A stretch of DNA of 9,963 bases, taken from positions 1 through 9,963 of the forward strand of contig WLOZ01000041.1 in assembly GCA_009699025.1 (NCBI GenBank), given 5' to 3'. Below, piece by piece: positions 1 through 7,330 of the stretch (its first letter is position 1; each line of letters begins with the position of its first letter). A program made the translations under genes and the position numbers. Below the pieces are notes generated by a model, which was given only the letters and a program-made list of their open reading frames with translations, searched no databases and was not told the DNA's origin. Source of the stretch: Actinomycetota bacterium (lineage in GTDB: Bacteria; Actinomycetota; Actinomycetes; S36-B12; CAIYMF01).

Positions 1-1700
1 ACCCGCACGACACCGTCGCGCAGTTCGACATCGCGTTCGGCGACCTCGTTGAGTGAGGCGAACACTGCGATCGCCTTCTGCCGAACCGACTGAGATGCCA
101 GTAGCGTGGCGCTGCCAGCCATCACTGAAAGCCGGCTGGCGAAGGCCCCCATGCCATAGCCGACGTCGGCCGTGCCACCGTGAGTGACCGTCATCCGGTC
201 GATGGGCACACCCAGCACCTCGGCGCAGACCTGGGCAATCACGGTTTCGAACCCCTGACCGACCGATGATCCACCCGTGGCGATGGTGACGTGACCTGAC
301 TCGTCGACCGTCACGCGAACACCTTCGAAGGGTCCTAGTCCGCTCTTCTCCACAAAGAAGGCACGGCCCAGGCCAACGAGTTCGCCCGCCTGCCGTCGTC
401 GTCGCACGTCGTCCTCAACCTCCGCCAGCCCCCACTCAGACTCACATCGATCGACGAGGAGGGCATAGTCACCACTGTCGTACTCGACATGCGTTCCGAG
501 CGCCTGAAGCGGTCGTGAGAACGGCATCTCCTCCGGCGTGATGAAGTTGCGCCGGCGGACATCCATCGCAGTGAGCCCCAGTTCATCAGCAATGCGGTCT
601 ATCAGCCGCTCCCTGGCAAAGGTGCCCTCGTATCGTCCGGGCGACCGGTAGGTGCCGGCCGGCGTCTTGTTGGTGAGTCGGACGTGGCAGGAGACGCGGT
701 AGTTCGGAATGCGGTAGGGGCCCGGCAGCATCGAGGCCGTGAGGGTGGGAACAGTGGCCGCGTGCGTGCGCACATAGGCACCCTGATCGAGCCAAAACTC
801 ATCGTCGAGGGCCTCAATGACCCCTTCAGCAGTCACGGCCGCGCGCAGGCGGTGCACCTGATCGCGCGAGTGGTTGGCACTGATGAAGTGCTCGCGTCGG
901 TCCTCGATCCACGAAACCGGTCGGCCCAGCTTCCGCGACGCCCAACACACCAGCGCATCCTCGGGGTAGAGCTCACCCCGAATTCCGAATCCGCCGCCGA
1001 CGTGATTCTCGTGCAAAACAACATGCGATGGTGCCATTCCGAGCATGGCGCTCAGGGCATCACGGTTGTAGTGGGGCACCTTGGCGGCACCGTAGAAGTC
1101 GAGAATGCCCGTGGCAGGGTCGAACGAGGCCACCGCCCCGCGGCACTCCAACGGAATTCCCGAGTGACGCCCAATGCGGGCCTCGACCTCCACGATGCGC
1201 AGGCCCGCGGCCATGGCTGCCTCGACATCGCCGTACGCCCAGGTGAAGTCCAGGGCCGCGGTGTTGTTCAGGTCGTCGAACGCACCGGGCTCCTCCAGCG
1301 CCGAGAGCACCACCGGAAGTTCATCGATCTCGACAACGACCAGTTCCTCGGCATCCTCAGCGATGTACCTGTCCGTTGCCACCACGATGGCGACCGGCTC
1401 GCCCACATATCGAACGCGGTCGACGGCTAGTACCGGCTGTCGGTAGGGCAGCATCTCGGGGAAGGAGACCTGGCGGAACTCGATCACCGGTAGATCGACA
1501 TCGGCAGCCGACCACGCACCGAGCACCCCGGGAAGCTCCCGAGCCTGCTGGAGGTCAACTGATCGGATCACTCCGTGCGCGACCGACGATCGCACGACCC
1601 GAAGGTGCACCTGTCCGGGCAGCGCATGGTCAGCGGCGAAGAGCCCTCGACCCATCAGCAGTGGCCGATCCTCCAGGCGCGGCAGAGACCGACCGATCAT
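1..1700 (-). CDS. Molybdopterin-binding large subunit of a xanthine dehydrogenase-family hydroxylase, second copy (partial, 3' end beyond window)
   Basis: Catalytic subunit that would hold the molybdopterin-cytosine dinucleotide cofactor and hydroxylate a heterocycle or aldehyde in the cytoplasm. The frame is open from the ATG at 1700 to the window edge, giving 566 residues; the family usually has about 750-800, so the C-terminus with the catalytic GVGEGG-type Glu lies outside. Visible motifs are N-terminal IGRSLPRLED (residues 2-11), VGGGFGIRG (234-242, where relatives usually read GGFGGK), TYRSPGRYEG (350-359), GQGFET (481-486) and GMGAFASR (516-523). The start overlaps the stop of the iron-sulfur subunit (ATGA, 1697-1700), implying translational coupling. 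It is clearly paralogous to the large subunit at 2173-4497 but diverged, so two large subunits share one set of electron-transfer subunits. The family is certain; the substrate is unknown. Confidence 0.93.
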   Translation of the reverse strand, partial: MIGRSLPRLEDRPLLMGRGLFAADHALPGQVHLRVVRSSVAHGVIRSVDLQQARELPGVLGAWSAADVDLPVIEFRQVSFPEMLPYRQPVLAVDRVRYVGEPVAIVVATDRYIAEDAEELVVVEIDELPVVLSALEEPGAFDDLNNTAALDFTWAYGDVEAAMAAGLRIVEVEARIGRHSGIPLECRGAVASFDPATGILDFYGAAKVPHYNRDALSAMLGMAPSHVVLHENHVGGGFGIRGELYPEDALVCWASRKLGRPVSWIEDRREHFISANHSRDQVHRLRAAVTAEGVIEALDDEFWLDQGAYVRTHAATVPTLTASMLPGPYRIPNYRVSCHVRLTNKTPAGTYRSPGRYEGTFARERLIDRIADELGLTAMDVRRRNFITPEEMPFSRPLQALGTHVEYDSGDYALLVDRCESEWGLAEVEDDVRRRRQAGELVGLGRAFFVEKSGLGPFEGVRVTVDESGHVTIATGGSSVGQGFETVIAQVCAEVLGVPIDRMTVTHGGTADVGYGMGAFASRLSVMAGSATLLASQSVRQKAIAVFASLNEVAERDVELRDGVVR

Positions 1701-2176
1701 GCCCGAGATTCCTCGATCGCTGCCCTGATGGCCGTGCGGATGTTCTGGTAACCGGTGCAGCGGCACAGGTTCGAAGCGATCAGGTGGTCGAGTTCGTCGT
1801 CATCGGGAACAGTCTCACGCTCAACGAGCGACGCTGCGAGCATGAGAAAGCCGGGAGTGCAGAAGCCGCACTGCAACCCGTGATGCTTCCAGAACGCCTC
1901 CTGAACCGGGTGAAGCGTCTCACCGTCTGGCGACAACCCCTCCACCGTGCGCAGTTCGCGTCCGGCCCCCTGCACGGCGAGCATCAGACACGAGCGAACC
2001 GGCTCGCCGTCGCACAGAATCGTGCAGGATCCGCAGACACCGTGCTCACAGCCGAGGTGGGTGCCAGTGAGCCCACAATCCTCCCGAATCGCGTCAGCGA
2101 GCGACTTGCGCGGCTCGACGTCAAGAAAGTACTCCGAGTCGTTGACCTTCAGCGTGATGCCTATCTTCGCGGTCAT
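1697..2176 (-). CDS. 2x[2Fe-2S] small subunit of the molybdenum hydroxylase (CoxS-like)
   Basis: Electron-transfer subunit of 159 residues, full length for the family. It passes electrons from the molybdenum centre to FAD. The N-terminal plant-ferredoxin-type cluster is bound by C43, C48, C51 and C63 (in CEHGVCGSC and RSCLML). The C-terminal helical-domain cluster is bound by C103, C106, C138 and C140 (in CGFCTPG and NLCRCTG). All eight cysteines are present, so the protein should be functional. The ATG at 2176 has a perfect AAGGAGG (plus-strand 2184-2190) seven bases upstream, embedded in the last codons of the preceding large-subunit gene, whose stop overlaps this start (ATGA). It lies between two large-subunit genes and overlaps both by four bases. 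Confidence 0.97.
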   Translation of the reverse strand: MTAKIGITLKVNDSEYFLDVEPRKSLADAIREDCGLTGTHLGCEHGVCGSCTILCDGEPVRSCLMLAVQGAGRELRTVEGLSPDGETLHPVQEAFWKHHGLQCGFCTPGFLMLAASLVERETVPDDDELDHLIASNLCRCTGYQNIRTAIRAAIEESRA

Positions 2177-4497
2177 CGTGTGGCCTCCTTGATTCTGATC
2201 GCTGCGCGAAGCCGCGAAGGTGTCGCGGGCATTTCGTTGACATCGATGCCATAGCCCGACAGTGCGTCGGTGATGGCGTTGAGGATCGCGGCCGGGGCTC
2301 CGATCGTGCCACCCTCGCCGACTCCCTTGGCGCCCGTGAGGGTGGCATCGGTCACCGTCTCGAGATGGTGCAACTCGATGAACGGAACCTCACATGCGGT
2401 GGGTGGCAGGTAGTCAAGGAATGAGGTGGTGAGCAGGTTGCCATGCTCGTCATAGACGAGTTCTTCGAGCAGCGCATTGGCGATGCCCTGCGCCACCCCA
2501 CCGTGAATCTGTCCGTCGACAATCGCGGGATTCACCAGAACGCCAGCGTCCTCCACCACGACATAGCGAACGATCTCGGCCGCCCCAGTCTCCGGATCAA
2601 CCTCGACCTCAACCACGTGGCAGGCATTGGAGAAGGTGCCGCCCGGGTCGTAGACACCCTGCCCGTAGAGCCCCGGACCCCGACCCGGATTGCGGTGCGA
2701 CGACAGATAGGCAGTGCGCGCTACCTCGTCGAGAGCGACACCCACGTCAGATCCGACCACGTAGGCGTAACCCCCGCGCAGCACGAGGTCACGCGGCGAG
2801 CACTCCAGCATCGAGCCCGCTACCTGCTTGATCTGCTCGGCCAGGGCCTCACTGGCATTGGCCGTCGCCCCACCACAAATCACCATCGAACGGCTCGCGA
2901 AACTGCCCCATCCGAAGGGTGTCGAATCGGTGTCTCCCGAGATGACTCGAACCCGGTGTGGCTCGATGCCGAGGTGGTCTGCGATGAGTTGCGCCAGCGA
3001 CGTGTGCAACCCCTGGCCGTGCGGACTGGCCCCAATGCGCGCGGTGACATAGCCCGAGGGGTCCATATCCATCTCAACGCGCTCGTACCCCGGGGTAATC
3101 GCCATCCCACGAGCGGCGAAGGCAGGGGTGCCATAGCCCGTGCGCTCGCTGAAGACCGACAGGCCCTGGCCCAGCAGGCGCCCCCGCCTGAGAGCGTCTG
3201 CCTTGCGCTGAGCGAGACCTTCTCGCTGGGCGAGATCCTCGGCCCACGCCAGCGACGCGGTGTACGACCCCTCGTCGTAAACCAGCCCCGATGGCGAGGT
3301 GTGCGGAAACGAACTCACCAGACTCCGGCGACGCAACTCCCAGGGGTCAATCCCGAGCTCGCGCGCTGCCGTATCCATGAGCCGTTCCATCGCCAACGTC
3401 TGAACCGGACGAGAAACGCCACGGTAGGGTGCGATGGGACATTTATTCGACAGCACGGCGCGCGCACGCACCGCGTAGTGCTCGATGGCGTAGGGCCCCG
3501 GAAGCTCGGCCATGGCCATCAGCGGCTCGACCCCAAACGTCACGGGGTAGCAGGAGTAGGCGCCCACGTCAGCGACGATGTCGGCTCGCAGGGCAACGAG
3601 GCGGCCCTCCTTGAACCCACCGGACACCTGGTAAACCTGCTCGCGACTGTGCCACGCCGACAGGAAGTTCTCCGACCGCGTCTCAATCCAGGCGATCGAG
3701 GTGCGCAGTGTGCGCGCGATGTGCACGAGCGCGACATCCTCGCGCGCCAGGGTCATCTTGCCGCCGAAGGCCCCACCCACATCGGGTGCGATGACGCGCA
3801 GAGAACTCGCTGGAATTCCGAGCGAGTCGCAGATGCCGGTGCGCACCACGTGAGGCATCTGCGCCGAGGTGGTCAGGGTCGTGCGACCGGTTCGGCGATC
3901 GAAGGCCGCCACCGACCCGCGTGTTTCCAACGGCACCGCCGACTGCCGACGGCTGACGACCTCGATGGTGGTGTGGTGGTCGCACTCTGCCCACGCGCCC
4001 TCGAAGTCGTTCGTGTGGATTCGACCGTCGACAACGGTGTTGGGGTCGCCGGGAAAGGTGACGTCGTGCACCGGGCGCGAGCCTGGCCGAATGGCGAGTT
4101 GGGCCGAGAGCACGGGGTCAACCGGATCGATGTCGACCTCGACCATTTCGGCGAGATCCTCGGCCTCAGCGGGCGTTCTGCCCAAGACCACTGCCACCGG
4201 CTCGCCGATGAACCGCACCACGGCACCGGCGAGGATCGGCATCGCAACCGGCACGTAGTCAGGACGAGTCAGCACCGGCGTGATGGGGGCAGCGGCGAGG
4301 TCTGAGGCCGTGAAGAGGTGCGCACCCACCGGGCCACGGATCGAGCGAACCGTACCGGCAGCCACGCTGCTGCGCACAAAGACCGCGTGCCACTGGGCAT
4401 CAACGGCATAGTCAGCGACGAAGCGCCCCTCGCCTCGCAAAATCGTCGGATCGTCGAGTCTTGGCAGGCTGCGCCCGACCCAGGTCGGGATGCTCAC
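2173..4497 (-). CDS. Molybdopterin-binding large subunit of a xanthine dehydrogenase-family hydroxylase, first copy
   Basis: Complete catalytic subunit of 774 residues, normal for the family. Motifs in order: VGRSLPRLDD near the N-terminus, PLETRG (189-194), VGGAFGGK (240-247, molybdopterin contact), PYRGVSRP (357-364, active-site loop), HGQGLHTS (493-500), and GAKGVGEGG near residue 728, whose Glu is the expected catalytic base. The active-site loop lacks the Cys of true form I CO dehydrogenase (AYRCSFR), so this is not a carboxydotroph CO dehydrogenase; the loop also departs from the common YRGxGRPE. The start is GTG at 4497, chosen because it overlaps the stop of the FAD subunit (GTGA) and gives the standard N-terminus. 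Its end carries the Shine-Dalgarno sequence of the next gene. The substrate is not determinable from sequence; a nitrogen heterocycle is the best guess from context. Confidence 0.96.
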   Translation of the reverse strand: MSIPTWVGRSLPRLDDPTILRGEGRFVADYAVDAQWHAVFVRSSVAAGTVRSIRGPVGAHLFTASDLAAAPITPVLTRPDYVPVAMPILAGAVVRFIGEPVAVVLGRTPAEAEDLAEMVEVDIDPVDPVLSAQLAIRPGSRPVHDVTFPGDPNTVVDGRIHTNDFEGAWAECDHHTTIEVVSRRQSAVPLETRGSVAAFDRRTGRTTLTTSAQMPHVVRTGICDSLGIPASSLRVIAPDVGGAFGGKMTLAREDVALVHIARTLRTSIAWIETRSENFLSAWHSREQVYQVSGGFKEGRLVALRADIVADVGAYSCYPVTFGVEPLMAMAELPGPYAIEHYAVRARAVLSNKCPIAPYRGVSRPVQTLAMERLMDTAARELGIDPWELRRRSLVSSFPHTSPSGLVYDEGSYTASLAWAEDLAQREGLAQRKADALRRGRLLGQGLSVFSERTGYGTPAFAARGMAITPGYERVEMDMDPSGYVTARIGASPHGQGLHTSLAQLIADHLGIEPHRVRVISGDTDSTPFGWGSFASRSMVICGGATANASEALAEQIKQVAGSMLECSPRDLVLRGGYAYVVGSDVGVALDEVARTAYLSSHRNPGRGPGLYGQGVYDPGGTFSNACHVVEVEVDPETGAAEIVRYVVVEDAGVLVNPAIVDGQIHGGVAQGIANALLEELVYDEHGNLLTTSFLDYLPPTACEVPFIELHHLETVTDATLTGAKGVGEGGTIGAPAAILNAITDALSGYGIDVNEMPATPSRLRAAIRIKEATR

Positions 4498-5348
4498 AAC
4501 GTGTCGCCCGAGAGCGAACGTCGAGTCAGTGCTCGGACGAGATCTCGGCGAAAATCACCATCACCGTGAAGGTCTGACTGCGGATTGACCTCCTCAGCAG
4601 CGACATCGGCCGCCCTGGCGAAAGCCTCGACCGTTGCCGAGCCTCCGACCAGCAGTGCCTCGGCGTTGGCCAGTCGCACGGTTCGATCAGCAACTCCGCC
4701 GGCACACAGACGTACGTCGGTAACGACACCCTCGCGAACCGTGATCGACGACATGATCGCGACGATGGCGAAGTCGCCGGCTCGCCGAGCAAACTCGACC
4801 ACGTTGGTGCGAGTGTCGTCACCGAGCAGAGGCACACGCACCCCGGTGAGCACCTCGTTGTACTCGAGGGTGGTGGTGAACATCGTGACGAAGAAGTCCT
4901 GCGCAGCGATCTCTCGCGTGCCAGCCGGTCCGTACACGATCATCGTGGCATCGAGGAGGGCCACCAGTTGGCACCACTCACTTGCGGGGTCGCTGTGCGC
5001 GATGCTGCCCCCAAAAGTTCCGCGCACTCGAATCGGGTAGTGCCCCACGAGGCGAGCGGCCTTGCGAACGAGCACGCCGAGCGGTCCGGGCAGGGCGCTT
5101 GACTCCATGTCTCGGTGCGTGGTGAGGGTGCCAACCGTGACGTGATCAGGTCCGACCTCCATCCCCCTGAGCCCCGGAATGCGACCAATGTCGATCAGGG
5201 CAGTGGGCCGGGCAAGCCGAAAGTTCATCATCGGCAGCAGGCTCTGCCCGCCTGCGAGAACCTTGGACTCATCGCCGAACTCAGTGAGTGCGCCGACAAC
5301 TTCGTCGAGGCTCGTAGGGGCGATGTAGTCGAATACCTGGGGCTTCAT
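4494..5348 (-). CDS. FAD-binding subunit of the molybdenum hydroxylase (CoxM-like)
   Basis: Flavoprotein subunit of 284 residues, normal for CoxM-type proteins. It takes electrons from the iron-sulfur subunit and passes them to an acceptor such as NAD+, a quinone or oxygen. The two FAD-binding signatures are intact: AGGQSLLPMMNFRLARP (residues 32-48) and TFGGSIAHSDPASEW (111-125). The N-terminus MKPQVFDYIAPTSLDE is typical, so the ATG at 5348 is well supported; AGGAAAG-like purines lie about ten bases upstream. The stop overlaps the GTG of the following large subunit by four bases. On the other side, the start overlaps the stop of a possible 31-codon ORF (ATGA). The order FAD subunit, large subunit, small subunit is a common arrangement for this family. 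Confidence 0.96.
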   Translation of the reverse strand: MKPQVFDYIAPTSLDEVVGALTEFGDESKVLAGGQSLLPMMNFRLARPTALIDIGRIPGLRGMEVGPDHVTVGTLTTHRDMESSALPGPLGVLVRKAARLVGHYPIRVRGTFGGSIAHSDPASEWCQLVALLDATMIVYGPAGTREIAAQDFFVTMFTTTLEYNEVLTGVRVPLLGDDTRTNVVEFARRAGDFAIVAIMSSITVREGVVTDVRLCAGGVADRTVRLANAEALLVGGSATVEAFARAADVAAEEVNPQSDLHGDGDFRRDLVRALTRRSLSGDTL

Positions 5349-5440
5349 GAGCGGGCTACTTTCCTCATCAACGCGGGGGTGCGCCGACCCGCGATAACCA
5401 ACCCAGCTTCGCCGGTGTCGCTGACATCGACGAGGGTCAC
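5345..5440 (-). CDS. Possible 31-residue small protein between the cupin and FAD-subunit genes
   Basis: Unrecognised small ORF. It starts at GTG 5440, overlapping the cupin stop (GTGA), and ends with TGA 5347-5345, overlapping the FAD-subunit start (ATGA), so it exactly fills what would otherwise be the only gap in the operon. The product begins VTLVDVSDTGEAG and ends LMRKVARS; it is acidic at the front and basic at the back, with no clear membrane segment or known motif. By hand count, G/C is about 65, 55 and 74% at codon positions 1, 2 and 3, a coding-like pattern. No strong Shine-Dalgarno is seen; a GAGG lies about eleven bases upstream of the GTG. It may be a real small subunit or a device that carries ribosomes across to the next gene. 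A chance open frame remains possible. Confidence 0.42.
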   Translation of the reverse strand: MTLVDVSDTGEAGLVIAGRRTPALMRKVARS

Positions 5441-5844
5441 GTCGAGTCCAGCCTCGTCAGAATCGCTTCCACATCAACGCCGGCGAGCCTCAGCATGGTG
5501 GTGTCGGCCGGGCAGGGTCCTCCAGCGCTCACCACGGTACTGCCTCGATCAGCCCTCACCGCATGCCGAACGCCGATGGGAACATGAAGCACATCTCCGG
5601 CCGTGAACTCCAGCACGACGTCGTTGTCATGGTCCTTGATGGTTCCCACCCCCTCGAGAATCATGATGGTGTCCTCAGACTCCGGATGAATGTGGGGAAC
5701 ATTCTCCTCACCCGGCTGCATAACGACGTAGTTCATGTTGGCCGTGCGCGCCCCCTCGCCCAACCACACGATCAGGCGGGCGTCTCGCGAGATGATCGGC
5801 ACCATCAGCCCCGGCCGGTCGCGGTGGAAGTACTTAATCGCCAT
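5437..5844 (-). CDS. Small single-domain cupin protein with intact metal site
   Basis: Protein of 135 residues with a conserved beta-barrel cupin core. Cupin motif 1 is PGEENVPHIHPESE with H51, H53 and E57. Cupin motif 2 is GDVLHVPIGVRH with H94. These four residues form the usual divalent-metal site, so a metal-dependent enzyme or metabolite-binding role is plausible. The C-terminal strand carries GGPCPAD, shared with the upstream cupin (GGPCPVD), and both have an RxIxW segment near residue 25-35, so the two are paralogues. The ATG shares one base with the TAA of the upstream cupin (TAATG). The stop overlaps the GTG of the 31-codon ORF. Exact activity is unknown; isomerase, dioxygenase and aminohydrolase roles all occur among small cupins, and the operon suggests a step before or after ring oxidation. 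Confidence 0.88.
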   Translation of the reverse strand: MAIKYFHRDRPGLMVPIISRDARLIVWLGEGARTANMNYVVMQPGEENVPHIHPESEDTIMILEGVGTIKDHDNDVVLEFTAGDVLHVPIGVRHAVRADRGSTVVSAGGPCPADTTMLRLAGVDVEAILTRLDST

Positions 5845-6251
5845 TATTGTCCGCCCAATGCCGTGAGGCCGAGGCTGGAATAAAGCGACTCGTCGACCGG
5901 GCAGGGGCCCCCGATGACCACCGACACGTCGGCGACCGACGAGAACGCGTACGCCGTACCGGGCTCCACATGAAACATGCCTCCGGTCGGGACCAGCGTG
6001 GGTGCGTCGACTTCCGAGGCCTGCGTGAACTCAGTGACCTCAACCTCGCCGCTCATCACGTAATAGACCGCCTCCCCCGGATGCTGCAGCGGAAGGATGC
6101 CGGCGCCTCGCGGCAGCGTGAAGTGGTGCAGTGACCGCTCACGCGCCCCCATACCCGGCCAGATGATCGGACGACACTCTCCGCCAGTGACAATTTCTAG
6201 CGGGGGGGCCCACTCGTTGGGGGTGATGACCCGCACCGCGCCCTGCCTCAT
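5844..6251 (-). CDS. Small single-domain cupin protein with degraded metal site
   Basis: First gene of the leftward operon, 135 residues from ATG 6251. A GTG at 6263 would add four residues, but the purine-rich GGAAGGTGG (6268-6260) sits eight bases before the ATG and touches the GTG, so ATG is preferred. Cupin motif 1 reads LPLQHPGEAVYYVMSGE and motif 2 reads GGMFHVEPGTAYAF. Against the neighbouring cupin, the first motif-1 His is Leu and the motif-2 His is Tyr, leaving one His and one Glu of four usual ligands. It probably does not bind metal in the standard way. The C-terminal GGPCPVDES segment matches the other cupin. It may pair with the other cupin as a split bicupin, or bind a ligand without catalysis. 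Function is unknown. Confidence 0.85.
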   Translation of the reverse strand: MRQGAVRVITPNEWAPPLEIVTGGECRPIIWPGMGARERSLHHFTLPRGAGILPLQHPGEAVYYVMSGEVEVTEFTQASEVDAPTLVPTGGMFHVEPGTAYAFSSVADVSVVIGGPCPVDESLYSSLGLTALGGQ

Positions 6252-6402
6252 TCGCGCGTCCACCTTCCGATTGCCGACTGATCGAAACGTATTCCATCTC
6301 CGCGAGCAATTGCAAGATGAATGAAATAATTATACTGGTACTGCTGACACGGCCACCTCAGGCAGCGTAGCCTCCGTTGACAACGACGAGAGGAGTGGCG
6401 TG
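6252..6402. promoter_or_regulatory. Divergent promoter region between the cupin/hydroxylase operon and the C-N hydrolase gene
   Basis: The only clearly AT-rich stretch of the window (about 6306-6340). On the minus strand a perfect TATAAT occupies 6334-6329, without a good -35. On the plus strand TATACT at 6331-6336 overlaps it, with TTGCAA (6310-6315) 15 bases upstream; CTGACA (6344-6349) with TAGCCT (6368-6373) is an alternative. The overlapping -10 boxes would make the two promoters compete. Possible operator elements are the palindrome GCAATTGC (6306-6313) and an imperfect inverted repeat, ATTCCATCT (6291-6299) with AGATGAAT (6315-6322). No regulator gene is visible. Promoter calls are by eye. 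Confidence 0.55.
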
Positions 6403-7296
6403 ATGAGAATCAGGCTCGGCGTGGTGTCGGCGGAGACTAACTTCGGCGACGAGGAGCATCGCAATCTCCCTCGTGCCCTCGAGCACATTCAGATGGCGGG
6501 CGCTCTGGGGGTTGACCTCCTCATGTTTGCTGAGAACTTCCCGGGCCCGTTCACCGAAAGCAATCGCTATGAGGTGCACGAGCCCATCGCAGACATGGCC
6601 CGCACCCAGGGGGTTTCTGTCGTCTATGGCACCTCGATCGAGCGCGCCGATGCACCGGGCCACTACAACATCGCCTCGGTCATCGTGGGATCTGACGGCG
6701 AGACCGTGGGCGCCTATCTGCGCACGCATCCCCAGGGTCCGTACATCTACCGGTCAGGCCCCCAGTGGAACTTCGAGTACGTCGAGGCCGAGGAGTTCCC
6801 GGTGTTCGACATGCCGTGGGGCAAACTCGCCATCTCAATCTGCAGCGAGGTTCACCTTCCGGAAATCGCCCGGATCTACGCCCTCAAGGGGGCCGAGGTT
6901 CTGCTCATTCCGAGTGGGCTGCTGATCGACGAGTTGGGGTACACCGACAACTGGAGAACCCTCGTCCGCGCTCGGGCCATCGAGAACCACATGTACACGG
7001 CCACGACGGTGAACCTGATGGATCGCGCCGTCGCACAACACTTCGCTCCTACCGCGCTCGATCTTCCCCAGCACGGTTCGGGCCTCACGGCAGGTATCGC
7101 CATGATCGCCGGACCGGAGAGGGTGCTCGCCGAAAGCCACGAGCCGGGCATCCTGACCGCGGAGCTTGACCTCGACCGGCTGCGCTGGCTGCGCAGCACC
7201 GAGGAGGAGCTCATCGTGCCGGCCCCCTACCGCACGATTCCTGGGCATCTGGCCTGGCGCCGCCCGAGCATCTACGGCCGTCTGACCGAATCATGA
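6403..7296 (+). CDS. Nitrilase-superfamily carbon-nitrogen hydrolase with Arg at the catalytic Lys position
   Basis: Protein of 297 residues with the full C-N hydrolase fold, of the kind that hydrolyses amides, N-carbamoyl compounds or nitriles. The catalytic Glu is E44 (FAENFPGP) and the nucleophile C147 (ISICSEVHLPEIAR), followed by GAEVLLIPSG. The segment that normally reads YRKTH reads YLRTH, so R107 stands where the catalytic Lys is expected (alignment by eye). ATG 6403 is chosen over GTG 6400 because AGGAG (6391-6395) lies seven bases before it. It is the first gene of the rightward arm, divergent from the cupin/hydroxylase operon. In context it could open a carbamoylated or amide product of ring degradation, but the Lys change raises the possibility of altered chemistry or a non-catalytic role. 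The specific substrate is unknown. Confidence 0.9.
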   Translation: MRIRLGVVSAETNFGDEEHRNLPRALEHIQMAGALGVDLLMFAENFPGPFTESNRYEVHEPIADMARTQGVSVVYGTSIERADAPGHYNIASVIVGSDGETVGAYLRTHPQGPYIYRSGPQWNFEYVEAEEFPVFDMPWGKLAISICSEVHLPEIARIYALKGAEVLLIPSGLLIDELGYTDNWRTLVRARAIENHMYTATTVNLMDRAVAQHFAPTALDLPQHGSGLTAGIAMIAGPERVLAESHEPGILTAELDLDRLRWLRSTEEELIVPAPYRTIPGHLAWRRPSIYGRLTES

Positions 7297-7303
7297 TCCC
7301 GTC

Positions 7304-7330
7304 AACACATCTCGGTTGTGTTTCAATTTT
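7304..7330 (+). terminator. Weak terminator-like hairpin after the C-N hydrolase gene
   Basis: AACACA (7304-7309) pairs with TGTGTT (7317-7322) around a seven-base loop, followed by the T-rich TCAATTTT. The stem is short and AT-rich, so it would terminate inefficiently if at all. It starts eight bases after the hydrolase stop. It overlaps the left arm of the operator-like repeat described next, so the two readings compete. Confidence 0.3.

Noticed and set aside
684..1430. Plus-strand open frame of 248 codons
   Set aside because: It is antisense to the second large subunit, whose motifs are continuous across this region.
1376..2254. Plus-strand open frame of 292 codons
   Set aside because: It crosses the antisense of two overlapping hydroxylase genes, and its product shows no domain.
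2443..4305. Long plus-strand open frame of 620 codons opposite the large subunit
   Set aside because: It is the antisense shadow of a complete molybdopterin subunit with all family motifs; its own product is Arg/His-rich with no recognisable domain.
2173..5348. Aerobic CO dehydrogenase (coxMSL) identity
   Set aside because: The gene order and subunit types are similar, but the large subunit lacks the Cys-containing AYRCSFR loop of form I enzymes, so only the wider hydroxylase family is assigned.
5372..5393. CGCGGG/CCCGCG hairpin upstream of the FAD-subunit start
   Set aside because: The arms are only six bases in GC-rich DNA, and the pairing lies within the possible small ORF; too weak to call a regulatory element.
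6400..6402. GTG start one codon upstream for the C-N hydrolase
   Set aside because: AGGAG is only four bases from this GTG but seven from the ATG at 6403, so the ATG is preferred; the difference is one residue.
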